A DNA stretch of 64,000 bases from Cognataquiflexum aquatile (GTDB taxonomy: Bacteria > Bacteroidota > Bacteroidia > Cytophagales > Cyclobacteriaceae), in contig NZ_QMIK01000005.1 in the NCBI RefSeq assembly GCF_003316845.1, forward strand, positions 248,001 to 312,000, given 5' to 3'. This document shows positions 16,796 through 26,160 of the stretch, one piece after another. A program made the position numbers and the translations under genes. Within the stretch, counting starts at the first letter, position 1. Each line of letters opens with the position of its first letter. The notes under the pieces were generated by a model. That model did not search any database and was not told the origin of the DNA. It saw only the letters and a program-made list of their open reading frames with translations.

Positions 16796-18430
16796 TCAAT
16801 CTTTTCCCAAAAACGGATACCTGTAGTCCACCGGGGATACAAACGTTTCCTTGATGGTCCGGGGAGAAACCCAACGCAGCAAATTGATCATGGAACCGGC
16901 TTTGTCATTGGTACCGGATGCCCTTGCACCTCCAAAAGGCTGTTGACCCACGACCGCACCTGTCGGCTTGTCATTGATGTAGAAATTACCTGCTGCATTT
17001 CTCAGTTTTTTGGTAGCCAATTCGATCGCATACCTGTCTTGGGAGAATACGGCGCCTGTCAAAGCATAAGGCGAAGTCTGATCGACCAATTCCAATGCTT
17101 CCTCAAAGTGCTCTTCGTGATAGACATAGATGGTCAATACCGGTCCAAATATTTCTTCGCACATGGTCGTGTACATCGGGTCTTTGGTTAGGAGGACAGT
17201 CGGTTGGATAAAATAACCTTTGGATTTGTCATGATGGCCGCCGGCGATGATTTCAACACCCGGGGCATTTTTGGCATTGTCGATGTATTTGGAGATTTTG
17301 TCAAAAGACTTCTCGTCGATCACTGCATTGATGAAGTTGGTGAAATCTTCTGTAGGTCCCATTTTCATGGAAGCCAAATCCTCCAACAGGTATTTTTTGA
17401 CATCAGGCCAGATATTGGAAGGAATGTAAGCCCTAGAAGCCGCGGAGCATTTCTGTCCCTGATATTCAAAAGCTCCCCTCGAAAGTCCGACCGCTACTGC
17501 TTTGGCATGGGCAGACTTGTGTGCCAAGACAAAGTCTTTCCCACCTGTTTCGCCCACTATTCTCGGATAGGATTTATACTTAAAGATATTTTCTCCAACC
17601 GTTTTCCAGATGTGTTGGAATACTCCTGTGGAACCTGTAAAGTGGATTCCTGCAAAATCGGGATGGTTGAAAATGATACTTCCGGCTGTTGGGCCGTCTA
17701 CAAAAACCAAATTGATAACGCCATCCGGCACGCCCGCTTCTTTGAAAACCTGCATCAGTACATTTGCAGAGTAAATCTGCGTGTAAGCTGGTTTCCATAC
17801 GACGGTGTTTCCCATCATGGCCGGAGCAGTAGGAAGATTTCCTGCTATGGCTGTAAAATTGAACGGGGTCAAAGCAAATACAAATCCCTCAAGCGGTCTT
17901 TGCTCCAATCTATTCCAAACTCCTGCGCCGGAAACGGGCGGCTGCTGCGCATAGATTTCAGACATGTATTGCACATTAAACCTTAGAAAATCTATGAATT
18001 CACAGGCTGCGTCGATTTCGGCTTGAAAGGCATTTTTGGATTGTCCCAGCATGGTGGCCGCATTGATCTTGGCACGGTATGGACCTGCCAAGAGGTCTGC
18101 GGCTTTGAGGAAAATCGCTGCTCTTTGCTCCCATTCCATGGTTTCCCAAGCTTCTTTTGCTCCCAAAGCAGCATTGATCGCCTGTTCTACATGGGATGCA
18201 TCTCCCTCATGGAAGAATCCCAAAAGGTGCTTATGGTCATGGGGAGGGGACATGGATTTTTTAACTCCTGTCCTCACTTCTTCGCTTCCGATATACATAG
18301 GCACATCTACAAGCTGCGACCTGAATTCCTTCAGCGTCTGCTGCAGTTCGATCCTCTCGGGAGAACCCGGAGCATAACTTTTTACCGGTTCGTTGACCGG
18401 CTTGGGAACGTTAAAAAAACCTTTGAGCAT
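16796..18430 (-). CDS. pruA: L-glutamate gamma-semialdehyde dehydrogenase
   Basis: Oxidises glutamate semialdehyde (from proline or ornithine) to glutamate with NAD. Aldehyde dehydrogenase motifs: TPFNFTAIAGN, VGETGGKDFVLAH with the general-base Glu (about residue 294) and GQKCSAASRAY with the catalytic Cys (about 329). The 544-residue length and the ending NDKPTGAVVGQQPFGGARASGTNDKAG fit the stand-alone, eukaryote-like P5C dehydrogenase rather than bifunctional PutA. It links with rocD at 11953-13227 in ornithine breakdown. Confidence 0.96.
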   Translation of the reverse strand: MLKGFFNVPKPVNEPVKSYAPGSPERIELQQTLKEFRSQLVDVPMYIGSEEVRTGVKKSMSPPHDHKHLLGFFHEGDASHVEQAINAALGAKEAWETMEWEQRAAIFLKAADLLAGPYRAKINAATMLGQSKNAFQAEIDAACEFIDFLRFNVQYMSEIYAQQPPVSGAGVWNRLEQRPLEGFVFALTPFNFTAIAGNLPTAPAMMGNTVVWKPAYTQIYSANVLMQVFKEAGVPDGVINLVFVDGPTAGSIIFNHPDFAGIHFTGSTGVFQHIWKTVGENIFKYKSYPRIVGETGGKDFVLAHKSAHAKAVAVGLSRGAFEYQGQKCSAASRAYIPSNIWPDVKKYLLEDLASMKMGPTEDFTNFINAVIDEKSFDKISKYIDNAKNAPGVEIIAGGHHDKSKGYFIQPTVLLTKDPMYTTMCEEIFGPVLTIYVYHEEHFEEALELVDQTSPYALTGAVFSQDRYAIELATKKLRNAAGNFYINDKPTGAVVGQQPFGGARASGTNDKAGSMINLLRWVSPRTIKETFVSPVDYRYPFLGKD

Positions 18431-18504
18431 ATGAATTTGAGTTTATGATTTCTGAAGGGGCAAAGATAAGGACTACCATCCTGAAAACCTGCCGAATTTC
18501 AAAA

Positions 18505-18642
18505 GTTGTAATGGTGTATTTGTTGTAATTGTTATCAGCTTCGCTCCTGTTACGGAAGATAGGAGAAAACATTATATTACTTCGTTCTTGTTTCTTGCTC
18601 CTCCATCTTGATACATGGTACTTGATACTTTGTACTTGATAC
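18505..18642. repeat. Dispersed element and 14-bp tandem repeat
   Basis: 18505-18534 is close to identical with 13526-13556 (gttgtaatgg, then tgtatttgttgtaattgtt). 18607-18642 holds 2.6 copies of a 14-bp unit beginning CTTGATAC (copies at 18607, 18621 and 18635). No gene is present in the 216-base gap. Confidence 0.65.
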
Positions 18643-18646
18643 ATTC

Positions 18647-19342
18647 TCACAATAGCCCTTCCAATTCCTTCAAATGCCGAATTGTATGTGTAGGCTGATG
18701 CTCAATTCCTTTTTCGTGGGGATCGAAATAGATTTGGTCGATATTGGACCGGATAGCTCCAAGGATATCCGAATTGGGATTATCGCCTATCATGATACAA
18801 TCGGCAGATTTCACAGCCAATTTATCCATCGCATATTGAAAGATCCTTGGATCAGGCTTTTTGTGACCTGTTGTTTCAGAAGTCACCACCAGATCAAAAT
18901 ACGGCGTCAAGCCCGAAGAATGCATTTTCTTGGCCTGACTTTCATTGAAGCCATTGGTGATGATGTGCATCTTGTAGTTGGGACTCAAATAATCCAAAAT
19001 CTCCTTGGAATAAGGAAGCAGATGGGGTTTGGAAGAAGTTCTTTGCATAAAATCTTCTTCCATTTCTTTGGGAACATTGCTTCCACTGACTCCGGCTTTT
19101 TCAAAGATGAGTTTGAACCGCGTTTCCCTCAGGTTTTGTTTGTCAATTTTACCCAAATCATATAGTGCCCAAAGCTTAAAATTCACCTGATAGAATGCAT
19201 CGATGAATGTCTGAAAGTCAGGAATACCTACAGTCGGAAGTTGGTAGATTTCAAACAATTCGGAGAGTGATTCCTGGACATTGGTATCATAATCCCAAAG
19301 TGTATGGTCAAGGTCAAAGAAGATGTGTCGGTACTTTTTCAA
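18647..19342 (-). CDS. YjjG-family HAD pyrimidine nucleotidase
   Basis: HAD hydrolase with motif I FDLDHTLWDYDTN, motif II ITNGF, motif III GHKKPDPRIF and motif IV MIGDNPNSDILGA. Family assignment is to YjjG-like nucleotidases that dephosphorylate non-canonical pyrimidine nucleotides. The frame is open back into the ArsR gene, but similarity begins at KKYRHIFFDLD. I therefore take the TTG at 19342, giving 231 residues, the usual length, and starting 10 bases after the ArsR stop. The two genes likely form an operon. Confidence 0.82.
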   Translation of the reverse strand: MKKYRHIFFDLDHTLWDYDTNVQESLSELFEIYQLPTVGIPDFQTFIDAFYQVNFKLWALYDLGKIDKQNLRETRFKLIFEKAGVSGSNVPKEMEEDFMQRTSSKPHLLPYSKEILDYLSPNYKMHIITNGFNESQAKKMHSSGLTPYFDLVVTSETTGHKKPDPRIFQYAMDKLAVKSADCIMIGDNPNSDILGAIRSNIDQIYFDPHEKGIEHQPTHTIRHLKELEGLL

Positions 19343-19352
19343 AAGGAAGTTA

Positions 19353-19736
19353 CTATTTGCGGTATGGGTTATTCTCAATTTTATTGATGGCCAATTCCCG
19401 GTTGGTAAGCAGGATATTGTATACATCCTGGTCACGCTTGAAATTCGGATCTTTTTGGATAAACTTAAAAATCTGTTGGATGATCTCTTGGGCTTCGTCC
19501 AAGATATAGTAAAAAATCCATTGGTCCACCCTTCGGCTTCCCAACAATCCGGAATTTTTGAGGTAGATCAAATGTCGGCTGGTTTTTGTCTGGGTAAAGT
19601 CCAGGATATGTTCCAGATCAGAAATCGACAGTTCTTTGTTTTGGAGCAAAAGATGAAGGATGCGGACTCTCGGCTCTTCGGAAAGTGCCTTAAAAATCCT
19701 CATTCCATAGCTTAAGCTGATATTTTTAAGTCGCAT
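19353..19736 (-). CDS. ArsR-family transcriptional regulator
   Basis: Winged-helix regulator of 127 residues: ALSEEPRVRILHLLL, LSISDLEHILDFTQTKTSRHLIYLKNSGLL and the wing SRRVDQWIFYYIL. No Cys pairs are present, so it is not a typical metal-binding member. The gene directly precedes the YjjG-like nucleotidase and probably shares its transcript. The target is unknown and may be its own operon. Confidence 0.88.
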   Translation of the reverse strand: MRLKNISLSYGMRIFKALSEEPRVRILHLLLQNKELSISDLEHILDFTQTKTSRHLIYLKNSGLLGSRRVDQWIFYYILDEAQEIIQQIFKFIQKDPNFKRDQDVYNILLTNRELAINKIENNPYRK

Positions 19737-19870
19737 TTAGTAAAATTAACGAATAAAACCCGGTCGAAATTAAGCAAATGAAACTAAAATAGGCTAATAT
19801 TATACCCAAATTAGAAAACCTAATTAGACTGAATTCGGTTCAGCGAATCAATAAGATAAACTGTATTGCC

Positions 19871-20521
19871 TTGAAATTTAAAGTACACCCGATAGCTGTT
19901 TTCCTTTTTTTCACCCTTTTCATTTTGGGAATTGAAGACGGTTTTGCCCAAGATAGAGAAAAAAAAGTGATCCAGCTTTCAGGAATTATCCTCAATGCTG
20001 ACAGTACGGATGCTGTTCCGGGAGTCAATGTCTATGTTCCAAAAAAGGGACGTGGCACAAGTTCGGGTAGGTATGGCTATTTTTCTATGCCGGTATTGGA
20101 AGGTGACAGTGTGATTTTCAGTTTTATAGGTTTGAGAAAACAGTCTTTCAAAGTCCCCGAAAAAGTAGAAGATGACAAGATCTCTTTGATCCTCACCATG
20201 CAGGTCGATGAGATTGCTTTGGCAGAAATCGAGGTCATGCCCTATCCTACTGAGGATGAATTCAAAAGACAGGTTTTGGCGATGAATTATGAAGCCCCGA
20301 TGACTATCGATAGAACAGGGAATCTAAGTCCAGAAACTCTCCTGAGGTATGCGGAGGCAATGCCGGCTTCGGGCAATGAAAATATGAGGTATTTCCAACA
20401 GGGACAGGTCATGCAGATCCAAGACCGCTACGGACCTAGACCTTTTACTTTGATGGATCCTTTTGCTTGGTCCAAATTTATCCAATCCATCAAAAGGGGT
20501 GACCTGAAGAAAAAGGATTGA
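19871..20521 (+). CDS. Exported protein with carboxypeptidase regulatory-like domain
   Basis: A TTG start (MKFKVHPIAVFLFFTLFILG) gives a signal peptide ending GFAQ. Residues 35-120 form a carboxypeptidase regulatory-like beta-sandwich (LSGIILNADSTDAVPGVNVYVPKKGRGTSS, then GYFSMPVLEGDSVIFSFIG), as found at the N-terminus of SusC-type receptors, but no receptor follows. The C-terminal 80 residues (PTEDEFKRQVLAMNYE to the end) are helical and of unknown role. Probably a periplasmic partner or adaptor. Confidence 0.78.
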   Translation: MKFKVHPIAVFLFFTLFILGIEDGFAQDREKKVIQLSGIILNADSTDAVPGVNVYVPKKGRGTSSGRYGYFSMPVLEGDSVIFSFIGLRKQSFKVPEKVEDDKISLILTMQVDEIALAEIEVMPYPTEDEFKRQVLAMNYEAPMTIDRTGNLSPETLLRYAEAMPASGNENMRYFQQGQVMQIQDRYGPRPFTLMDPFAWSKFIQSIKRGDLKKKD

Positions 20522-20545
20522 TATATTCACCTTAGAAATAAAATC

Positions 20546-20579
20546 AAAAGGCTCAAAATTCATCATTTTGAGCCTTTTT
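20546..20579 (+). terminator. Terminator after the 19871 gene
   Basis: AAAAGGCTCAAAAT / ATTTTGAGCCTTTTT, 14-bp stem with a 5-base loop and T run. Confidence 0.93.
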
Positions 20580-20700
20580 CAATTTTTTGATGGTTTGGTT
20601 TTTTTTTGAATGAGAATCCCACGACGCAATAATTACTGATCCAATACAAATAACAGATAGTTTAAATTACTCTAGCAGGCTGCATATCAAAGGTCATCAC

Positions 20701-20723
20701 AAAAAATCCGGCTAAATGCCGGA
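20701..20723 (-). terminator. Terminator of the 20852 barrel gene
   Basis: TCCGGC / GCCGGA short stem; six A on the plus strand provide the U-tract for minus-strand transcripts. Confidence 0.75.
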
Positions 20724-20851
20724 CTTCAGTTTTTAAGTAAGGTTGTATTTTTAGAATTTATGTATGTACGCTTTCACGCACAAACCATATAAAACTCGGA
20801 TTGAAAATCCATTGTAGTGGCTATGGACTCTCGAAAGTGGTCTATGACTGA

Positions 20852-21460
20852 TTACATTTTGAATCCCAACCTGTAGGTGACCAATAAATAGTAAGGCCAA
20901 TATCCGTCAAAAGAGGACATACTCACCCCAATCGTATTTCTCCTGTTTGGATTTGCCGGTTGCCAATCAAACGTCACTTGGGACACATACCCCAATCTCC
21001 TATGTCTTTCAACCATAAATCCTGCACTTTCCTGTACCCGTGGTTCGCTATCGCTAAGTTGGTAACCGCGGTGGATTACCTCTCCTCCTAACTGGTATGA
21101 TGGACCAAATGCCAAGCCTAACCTGAAATCCTTTTTGGTACGGATGATGTCATATTGAAATCGGACATCCGTAAAAATCCCCGAAACAAACTCCTCCCTG
21201 TCTTCAGGGAAAGTATAGGAAAAATTAGAATTGATGATGGAATGGTAATAAGTAAGGCTCGGATTGATCGAAAATCTATCCCGGACTTTGAAGCTCAGTT
21301 CATTGATCACATTAAATCCATAGAATCCCCAATTTCCTTCTACCAGCACCCCTGTGCCTATCCTGTATGTCATGTTGCTGCTCTTTTCTTCTAATTGCTG
21401 CGCAAATGAAGTTGCCGAAATCAATAGGAAGATGAAAATTGTTGTGGGGATGTTTTTCAT
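20852..21460 (-). CDS. Outer-membrane beta-barrel protein, 202 aa
   Basis: The start is the ATG at 21460 (MKNIPTTIFIFLLISATSFAQ, signal peptide), not the upstream TTG. The mature part has repeated amphipathic strands (FSINPSLTYYHSIINSNFSYTF, FRLGLAFGPSYQLGGE) and ends YYLLVTYRLGFKM. It looks like an 8-stranded barrel of the OmpA/OmpW size class. Function unknown. A TGTCA-N3-TGACA palindrome 38 bases upstream, identical to the one before dnaK, suggests regulation in common with that chaperone gene, perhaps envelope or heat stress. Confidence 0.72.
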   Translation of the reverse strand: MKNIPTTIFIFLLISATSFAQQLEEKSSNMTYRIGTGVLVEGNWGFYGFNVINELSFKVRDRFSINPSLTYYHSIINSNFSYTFPEDREEFVSGIFTDVRFQYDIIRTKKDFRLGLAFGPSYQLGGEVIHRGYQLSDSEPRVQESAGFMVERHRRLGYVSQVTFDWQPANPNRRNTIGVSMSSFDGYWPYYLLVTYRLGFKM

Positions 21461-21497
21461 AATGGTGCTTTTTGTGATAGACAAAAATATAACTAAA

Positions 21498-21510
21498 TGT
21501 CAGTTTGACA
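21498..21510. promoter_or_regulatory. TGTCA-N3-TGACA inverted repeat, second copy
   Basis: TGTCAGTTTGACA, the exact reverse complement of the 13-mer at 2462-2474, sits 38 bases before the barrel gene. A candidate shared operator. Confidence 0.45.
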
Positions 21511-21771
21511 ACTTAAGTTTTCCTTTTTATTCCTCCAAAAATTCTTTTCAGAAATAATCCCTTTTTAGCATGATTTCCCGCATTCTGTTTTTTTCATTGA
21601 CAATTTCCCCCACAAGCTTGACAGCACTTGATTATTTTGTTTACATTATAAACACATAAATGTTTATTTAATAAACATTTTGAAAAATTCCTTGATGTAA
21701 ATAATTGGATGCAAGCTCCATCATGTCTCGCAATTACATCAAAAGTTAGAACCAGGATTGATGCTGAAACT

Positions 21772-21931
21772 TATATCGCCGAAGGCATATATCCATTTAT
21801 ATCGCTTCAGCTTATATCATTTAGATTCGCCGAAGGCATATATCCACCTATATCGCTTTAGCATATATCATCTTACATCACTTCACCTTATATCAATTAA
21901 TATCGCCGAAGGCAAATATCCATTAGTATCC
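21772..21931. repeat. Palindromic tandem repeats before dnaE
   Basis: Two copies of a unit starting CGCCGAAGGCATATATCC (at 21777 and 21828, period 51) plus a partial third at 21904. Each holds TATATCGCC-gaa-GGCATATA and TATATCGCTTCAGC-type inverted repeats. The 83-aa frame over it merely encodes the repeat (SPKAYIHLYRFS twice). The array ends eight bases before the polymerase start codon. Confidence 0.85.
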
Positions 21932-21938
21932 TTTAAAT

Positions 21939-24887
21939 ATGTTTATCAACTGCCATTCCTTTTACAGCTTCAAATACGGGACGATGTCCGTGGAAGCACT
22001 GATCGCTGAAGCGAAAGGCAAAAAACTCGACTCCCTCGCCCTCACCGACATCAACTGCACCGCGGGCGTGTTTCCATTTATCCGCGAAGCACAGAAAAAA
22101 GGCATCCATCCTGTCATCGGCATCGACTTCCGCAACGGTGTCAGGCAACAATACATCGGACTTGCCAAAAACCAAGAGGGCTTCTTCGAACTCAACAAAC
22201 ACCTCTCGCACCACCGCATCAAAGGAATTCCCTTTGAAGCCAAGGCTCCTGCTTTTCAGAATAGTTTTATAGTATACCCCCTGCCTGCGAAATTTTTTGC
22301 CCTGCGGGAAAATGAATTTGTAGGCGTCCATCCCTACCAACTCAACAAAATCGTGAAGTCGCCATGGTTCAGGTACAAGGACAAACTCGTCTTGCTGCAG
22401 CCGGCGACATTCAGCTCCAAGTTGGAATTCAACGCCCACCGCCTCCTCCGGGCGATCGATGGCAATACCTTGCTCAGCAAACTGGAAACCGAAGAACAGG
22501 GCGAAATCTGCGACATGCTCTACAGCTATGCCGATATGGTCGCACGCTGCGAAGGCCACAGCTACCTGCTGTATAATGCACAGAAACTGCTCGAAGCCTG
22601 TCAGTTTTCCTTTTACTTCCAAGCAGTCAAAAACAGAAGGGACATCCTCGGTTCGGACTGGGAAGATTACGACTACCTCAGGCAGGAAACATTCAAAGGT
22701 GCCCTCATGCGCTATGCAGACCTGACGGCCGAGATCAGCAAGCGGATCGAAAAAGAACTTGAACTCATCCAGCAAAAAGGTTTTGTATCCTACTTTCTGA
22801 TCAATTACGACATCGTCAACTTTGCCCACAGCAAAGGCTATTACCATGTCGGACGGGGCAGCGGTGCCAACAGCATCGTCGCTTATTGTCTCTACATCAC
22901 CGATGTCGACCCGATAGAGTTGGACCTGTACTTCGAGAGATTCATCAACCTATACCGTGAAAACCCACCCGATTTTGACATTGACTTCAGTTGGACAGAC
23001 AGGGACGAGGTGACGGCGTATATTTTTGAGAAATACAACCAAGGAAATCAGGAGCATGTCGCCTTGCTCGGTTCGTACAGTACATTCCAATCCAACTCCA
23101 TGCTGCGCGAACTTGGGAAAGTCTTTGGCCTGCCCAAAACAGAAATCGAATCCCTGATCTACTATGCCGGCAAGCCTGACTATGTCCCGGACCAATACGG
23201 GAAGCTGATTATCAAATACAGTCAGGTCCTCCACGGCATGCCTTCCCACCTGACGATCCATGCTTGTGGCATTCTGATTTCCCACAAACCGATACATTAT
23301 TACACCGCAACAGATATGCCGCCAAAGGGATTTCCCCTAGCCCATATTGACATGCATGTGGCTGAAGACATCGGACTGTATAAGTTTGACATCCTCAGTC
23401 AGCGTGGTCTCGGACATATCAAGAGTGCCATCCAAATCATCGAACAAAATCAGGGCGTCAAGGTCGATATCCGTCAGGTTGAAAAATTCAAAAAAGACCC
23501 TAAAATCAAGGAACACCTCCGGAATGGGCATACCATCGGGGCATTTTATGTCGAGTCACCCGCCATGCGCATGCTACTCGCCAAGATGAAGGCCGACGAA
23601 TACCTTGAGCTCGTGGCTGCAAGCTCCATCATCCGTCCAGGGGTGGCGCGGTCAGGCATGATGCGTGAATATATCCTGCGGCATGTGGACCCCGAGCGCC
23701 GCAAAACCGCCCATCCGGTAATGATGGACATCATGCCCGAAACTTACGGCATCATGGTCTATCAGGAAGACGTGATCAAGGTTGCGCACTATTTTGCAGG
23801 GCTTTCCCTCTCGGAAGCAGATGTGCTCCGACGCGGCATGAGCGGCAAGTCCCGCTCCAAGGAAGAATTCAAGCATGTACATGACCAGTTTTTTATCAAC
23901 TGCGAAAAGCTTGGCCGTGACCCCAAAATCACAGCAGAGGTCTGGTATCAGATTGAGAGCTTTGCCGGATATTCTTTTGCCAAAGGACACTCTGCATCCT
24001 TTGCAGTGGAAAGCTACCAGAGCCTGTACCTCAAGGCCTACTTTCCGCTGGAGTTTATGGTTGGGGTGATCAACAACTTCGGGGGATTTTACCATACGGA
24101 GTTTTATGTCCACGAGCTCCGCATGAACGGCGCCGACATACAGGCACCCCACATCAACGAAAGCGACTACCTGACCAATATCAAAGGCAAAACCGTCTAC
24201 TTGGGATTTATCCACCTGAAGTTTCTCGAAAAAACAACTGTCGAAAAAATCCTCCGGGAAAGAGCTGTCAACGGACCCTATCTGGGATTGTCCGATTTTA
24301 TCGCAAGGGTAGAAATCAGCTTGGAGCAGGCGCTGATCCTGATCCGTATTGCCTGCTTCAGGTTTACAGGCAAGAGCAAGCAGGAACTGCTTTGGGAGGC
24401 CCACTTTATCCTGAACAAAAGAAAAACCGTAGCTGTCGGCAACGAACTGTTCAAAAAATCAGGTTTCCGTGAACTGCAGGTTCCCGAACTCGAAGCTGCC
24501 GACATCCGGCAAGAGATCGTCGATCAGATAGAAATCCTGGAATTTCCGCTGGACTCTCCCTTTCTGCTGGTCAAAGACCAGTCTGTGGCGAGCATCAAGG
24601 GAAAGGATATGAAACTGCATCTGGGCAAAACGGTACAGGTCATCGGCTACCTTGTCACCATCAAATACACAAGGACAGTCAAGGGTGAGGTGATGAATTT
24701 TGGTACCTTTATCGATCGGGACGGAGACTGGATCGACACGGTTCATTTTCCTCCTGTGGTCAAAAAACATCCCTTAAAAGGCCGCGGCATCTACCTAGTC
24801 AAGGGCAAAGTCACGCAGGAGTTTGACTTCTACAGCATCGAAGTCAGCAGCTGCGAAAGGATGGAATACTGGAATGCGGGAGATTGA
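21939..24887 (+). CDS. Short DnaE-type DNA polymerase III alpha subunit (error-prone DnaE2/ImuC-like)
   Basis: C-family DNA polymerase, 982 residues, shorter than replicative DnaE. Catalytic Asp residues are in PPDFDIDFSWTDRDEV (about 345 and 347) and LYKFDILSQRGLGHI (about 483). GRGSGANSIVAYCLYITDVDPI and the tail with helix-hairpin-helix and OB-fold parts (GKTVQVIGYLVTIKYT) are present. The N-terminal PHP domain starts MFINCHSFYSFKYG, lacking the first His of the usual HxHxxYS motif, so exonuclease activity is doubtful. These features fit the mutagenic DnaE2/ImuC group, but no imuA, imuB or lexA is adjacent. Its codons are clearly more GC-rich than its neighbours, which suggests transfer. 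Confidence 0.88.
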   Translation: MFINCHSFYSFKYGTMSVEALIAEAKGKKLDSLALTDINCTAGVFPFIREAQKKGIHPVIGIDFRNGVRQQYIGLAKNQEGFFELNKHLSHHRIKGIPFEAKAPAFQNSFIVYPLPAKFFALRENEFVGVHPYQLNKIVKSPWFRYKDKLVLLQPATFSSKLEFNAHRLLRAIDGNTLLSKLETEEQGEICDMLYSYADMVARCEGHSYLLYNAQKLLEACQFSFYFQAVKNRRDILGSDWEDYDYLRQETFKGALMRYADLTAEISKRIEKELELIQQKGFVSYFLINYDIVNFAHSKGYYHVGRGSGANSIVAYCLYITDVDPIELDLYFERFINLYRENPPDFDIDFSWTDRDEVTAYIFEKYNQGNQEHVALLGSYSTFQSNSMLRELGKVFGLPKTEIESLIYYAGKPDYVPDQYGKLIIKYSQVLHGMPSHLTIHACGILISHKPIHYYTATDMPPKGFPLAHIDMHVAEDIGLYKFDILSQRGLGHIKSAIQIIEQNQGVKVDIRQVEKFKKDPKIKEHLRNGHTIGAFYVESPAMRMLLAKMKADEYLELVAASSIIRPGVARSGMMREYILRHVDPERRKTAHPVMMDIMPETYGIMVYQEDVIKVAHYFAGLSLSEADVLRRGMSGKSRSKEEFKHVHDQFFINCEKLGRDPKITAEVWYQIESFAGYSFAKGHSASFAVESYQSLYLKAYFPLEFMVGVINNFGGFYHTEFYVHELRMNGADIQAPHINESDYLTNIKGKTVYLGFIHLKFLEKTTVEKILRERAVNGPYLGLSDFIARVEISLEQALILIRIACFRFTGKSKQELLWEAHFILNKRKTVAVGNELFKKSGFRELQVPELEAADIRQEIVDQIEILEFPLDSPFLLVKDQSVASIKGKDMKLHLGKTVQVIGYLVTIKYTRTVKGEVMNFGTFIDRDGDWIDTVHFPPVVKKHPLKGRGIYLVKGKVTQEFDFYSIEVSSCERMEYWNAGD

Positions 24888-24952
24888 AATCGTATTTACA
24901 ACTTTACCTTAATCGCGTATTTATTGTAATCATACTTACAACTTTTACACTA

Positions 24953-25807
24953 TCAATTCTCTTCCATAAACTCCCCAATCCATTTGTAAACCTTGCTTGG
25001 GGTGTAGATAAACTGTACGATCATGGGTTTGTGTTTCTTGCCTTTCTGTAGGTAAAAATTAGGCTCAGGGTTTATCTTTTTGTATTCTTCCAAAAACCTT
25101 TCGGTCGTCTTTTCTATTCCAGGCAGGGTTTTTCCTCCCATCATGATCAGCATGGGCGGATCTTTTTCGTCCAAATAATAAATTGGTGAGGTATCTTTCC
25201 ATACCTGTGGGTTGTCAGTGAATGCCCGGAGGTATTGCGTCCCCGGAGCATAATTCATTTCTTTCAAAAACCAATACATATCCAATCCCGCCGCATCTAT
25301 CAGAATTGTTCCTTTGATTGGGTTTTCTACGCCCAAGGTGTCAAAATATTCATCCCGGACAGAAATCAGACTCGCCAAGTGCCCTCCGGCAGAATGCCCG
25401 GACACATAGATCTTGTCCGGACTCCCTCCGTAGGTTTTGATGTTCTCCTCTGTCCACCTGACTGCCTGTGCAGAAGCTTTGGCCATGTCATGCACCTGAT
25501 AATCCGGGCTGAGCGGATAATCGATAATGACAGCGACAATTCCTTTTCTCGCCAATCTTGCTCCAAGGAAGTTGTAGATGTCCTTATTCCCTGAGTCCCA
25601 ACTTCCGCCATGGATAAAAAGCATCACATCATTGCTCCCATCGGCATTTTTCGGGGCAAAAACATTCAATTGCTTTTCGGGAAGATTTCCCAAAAATCCT
25701 TTTTCCATATAGCTGATATCCTTGCTACGCTGCACGGCCCTGAAAGAACAGGAAAAAGAAACAAGACTAAGAATTGTGAAAAGAAGGCACTTTTTAAAGA
25801 AATTCAT
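24953..25807 (-). CDS. Alpha/beta-hydrolase lipoprotein, carboxylesterase-like
   Basis: Lipobox LVSFSC after a signal peptide (start taken at MNFFKKC, three codons inside the longest frame). The hydrolase core shows the oxyanion segment FIHGGSWDSGN and nucleophile elbow YVSGHSAGGHLASL, with a late Asp and a His in KGKKHKPMI. It resembles the BD-FAE and hormone-sensitive lipase-like esterases. Likely an envelope-anchored esterase or feruloyl/acetyl esterase; the substrate is unknown. It is convergent with the polymerase gene, with only 65 bases between. Confidence 0.85.
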   Translation of the reverse strand: MNFFKKCLLFTILSLVSFSCSFRAVQRSKDISYMEKGFLGNLPEKQLNVFAPKNADGSNDVMLFIHGGSWDSGNKDIYNFLGARLARKGIVAVIIDYPLSPDYQVHDMAKASAQAVRWTEENIKTYGGSPDKIYVSGHSAGGHLASLISVRDEYFDTLGVENPIKGTILIDAAGLDMYWFLKEMNYAPGTQYLRAFTDNPQVWKDTSPIYYLDEKDPPMLIMMGGKTLPGIEKTTERFLEEYKKINPEPNFYLQKGKKHKPMIVQFIYTPSKVYKWIGEFMEEN

Positions 25808-26160
25808 AAAATGCAAATGGGTTGATTTCGGAAAGATAACAAAGATCAGACTTTAGGGTTTAAAATTTTGGCAGAAGATGTTTTGCAATCACCGATTCGG
25901 GCAAAGTCCGAAATTAATTTGGATTGATGTGATCTAAACATTAATTCTGAGTTCTTTATTTGATCAAATTATTATTTCCCGATATTATATTTTGTTTTAA
26001 TTTTCACAAATGTTAATTTTCACCAGATTCAGGAAACAATACCAAGTTTTAATCACCTTTCGACAGTTAAACTGAATCACTCATCCTGACCATATCGATC
26101 AAGCCCTAGAAAGGATATGGCGTATTCATCTTCACTTCAAAAAGTTTGATAATACAGCAA
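25808..26160. other. Intergenic region upstream of the paralogue pair
   Basis: About 350 AT-rich bases between divergent genes, expected to hold both promoters. I see no clear consensus or terminator. Confidence 0.35.

Noticed and set aside
19343-19435. Extension of the nucleotidase gene into the ArsR coding sequence
   Set aside because: It runs in another frame over the ArsR gene; HAD similarity starts at KKYRHIFF.
21758-22009. 83-aa reading frame across the palindromic repeats
   Set aside because: It encodes only the repeat units and runs into the polymerase in another frame.
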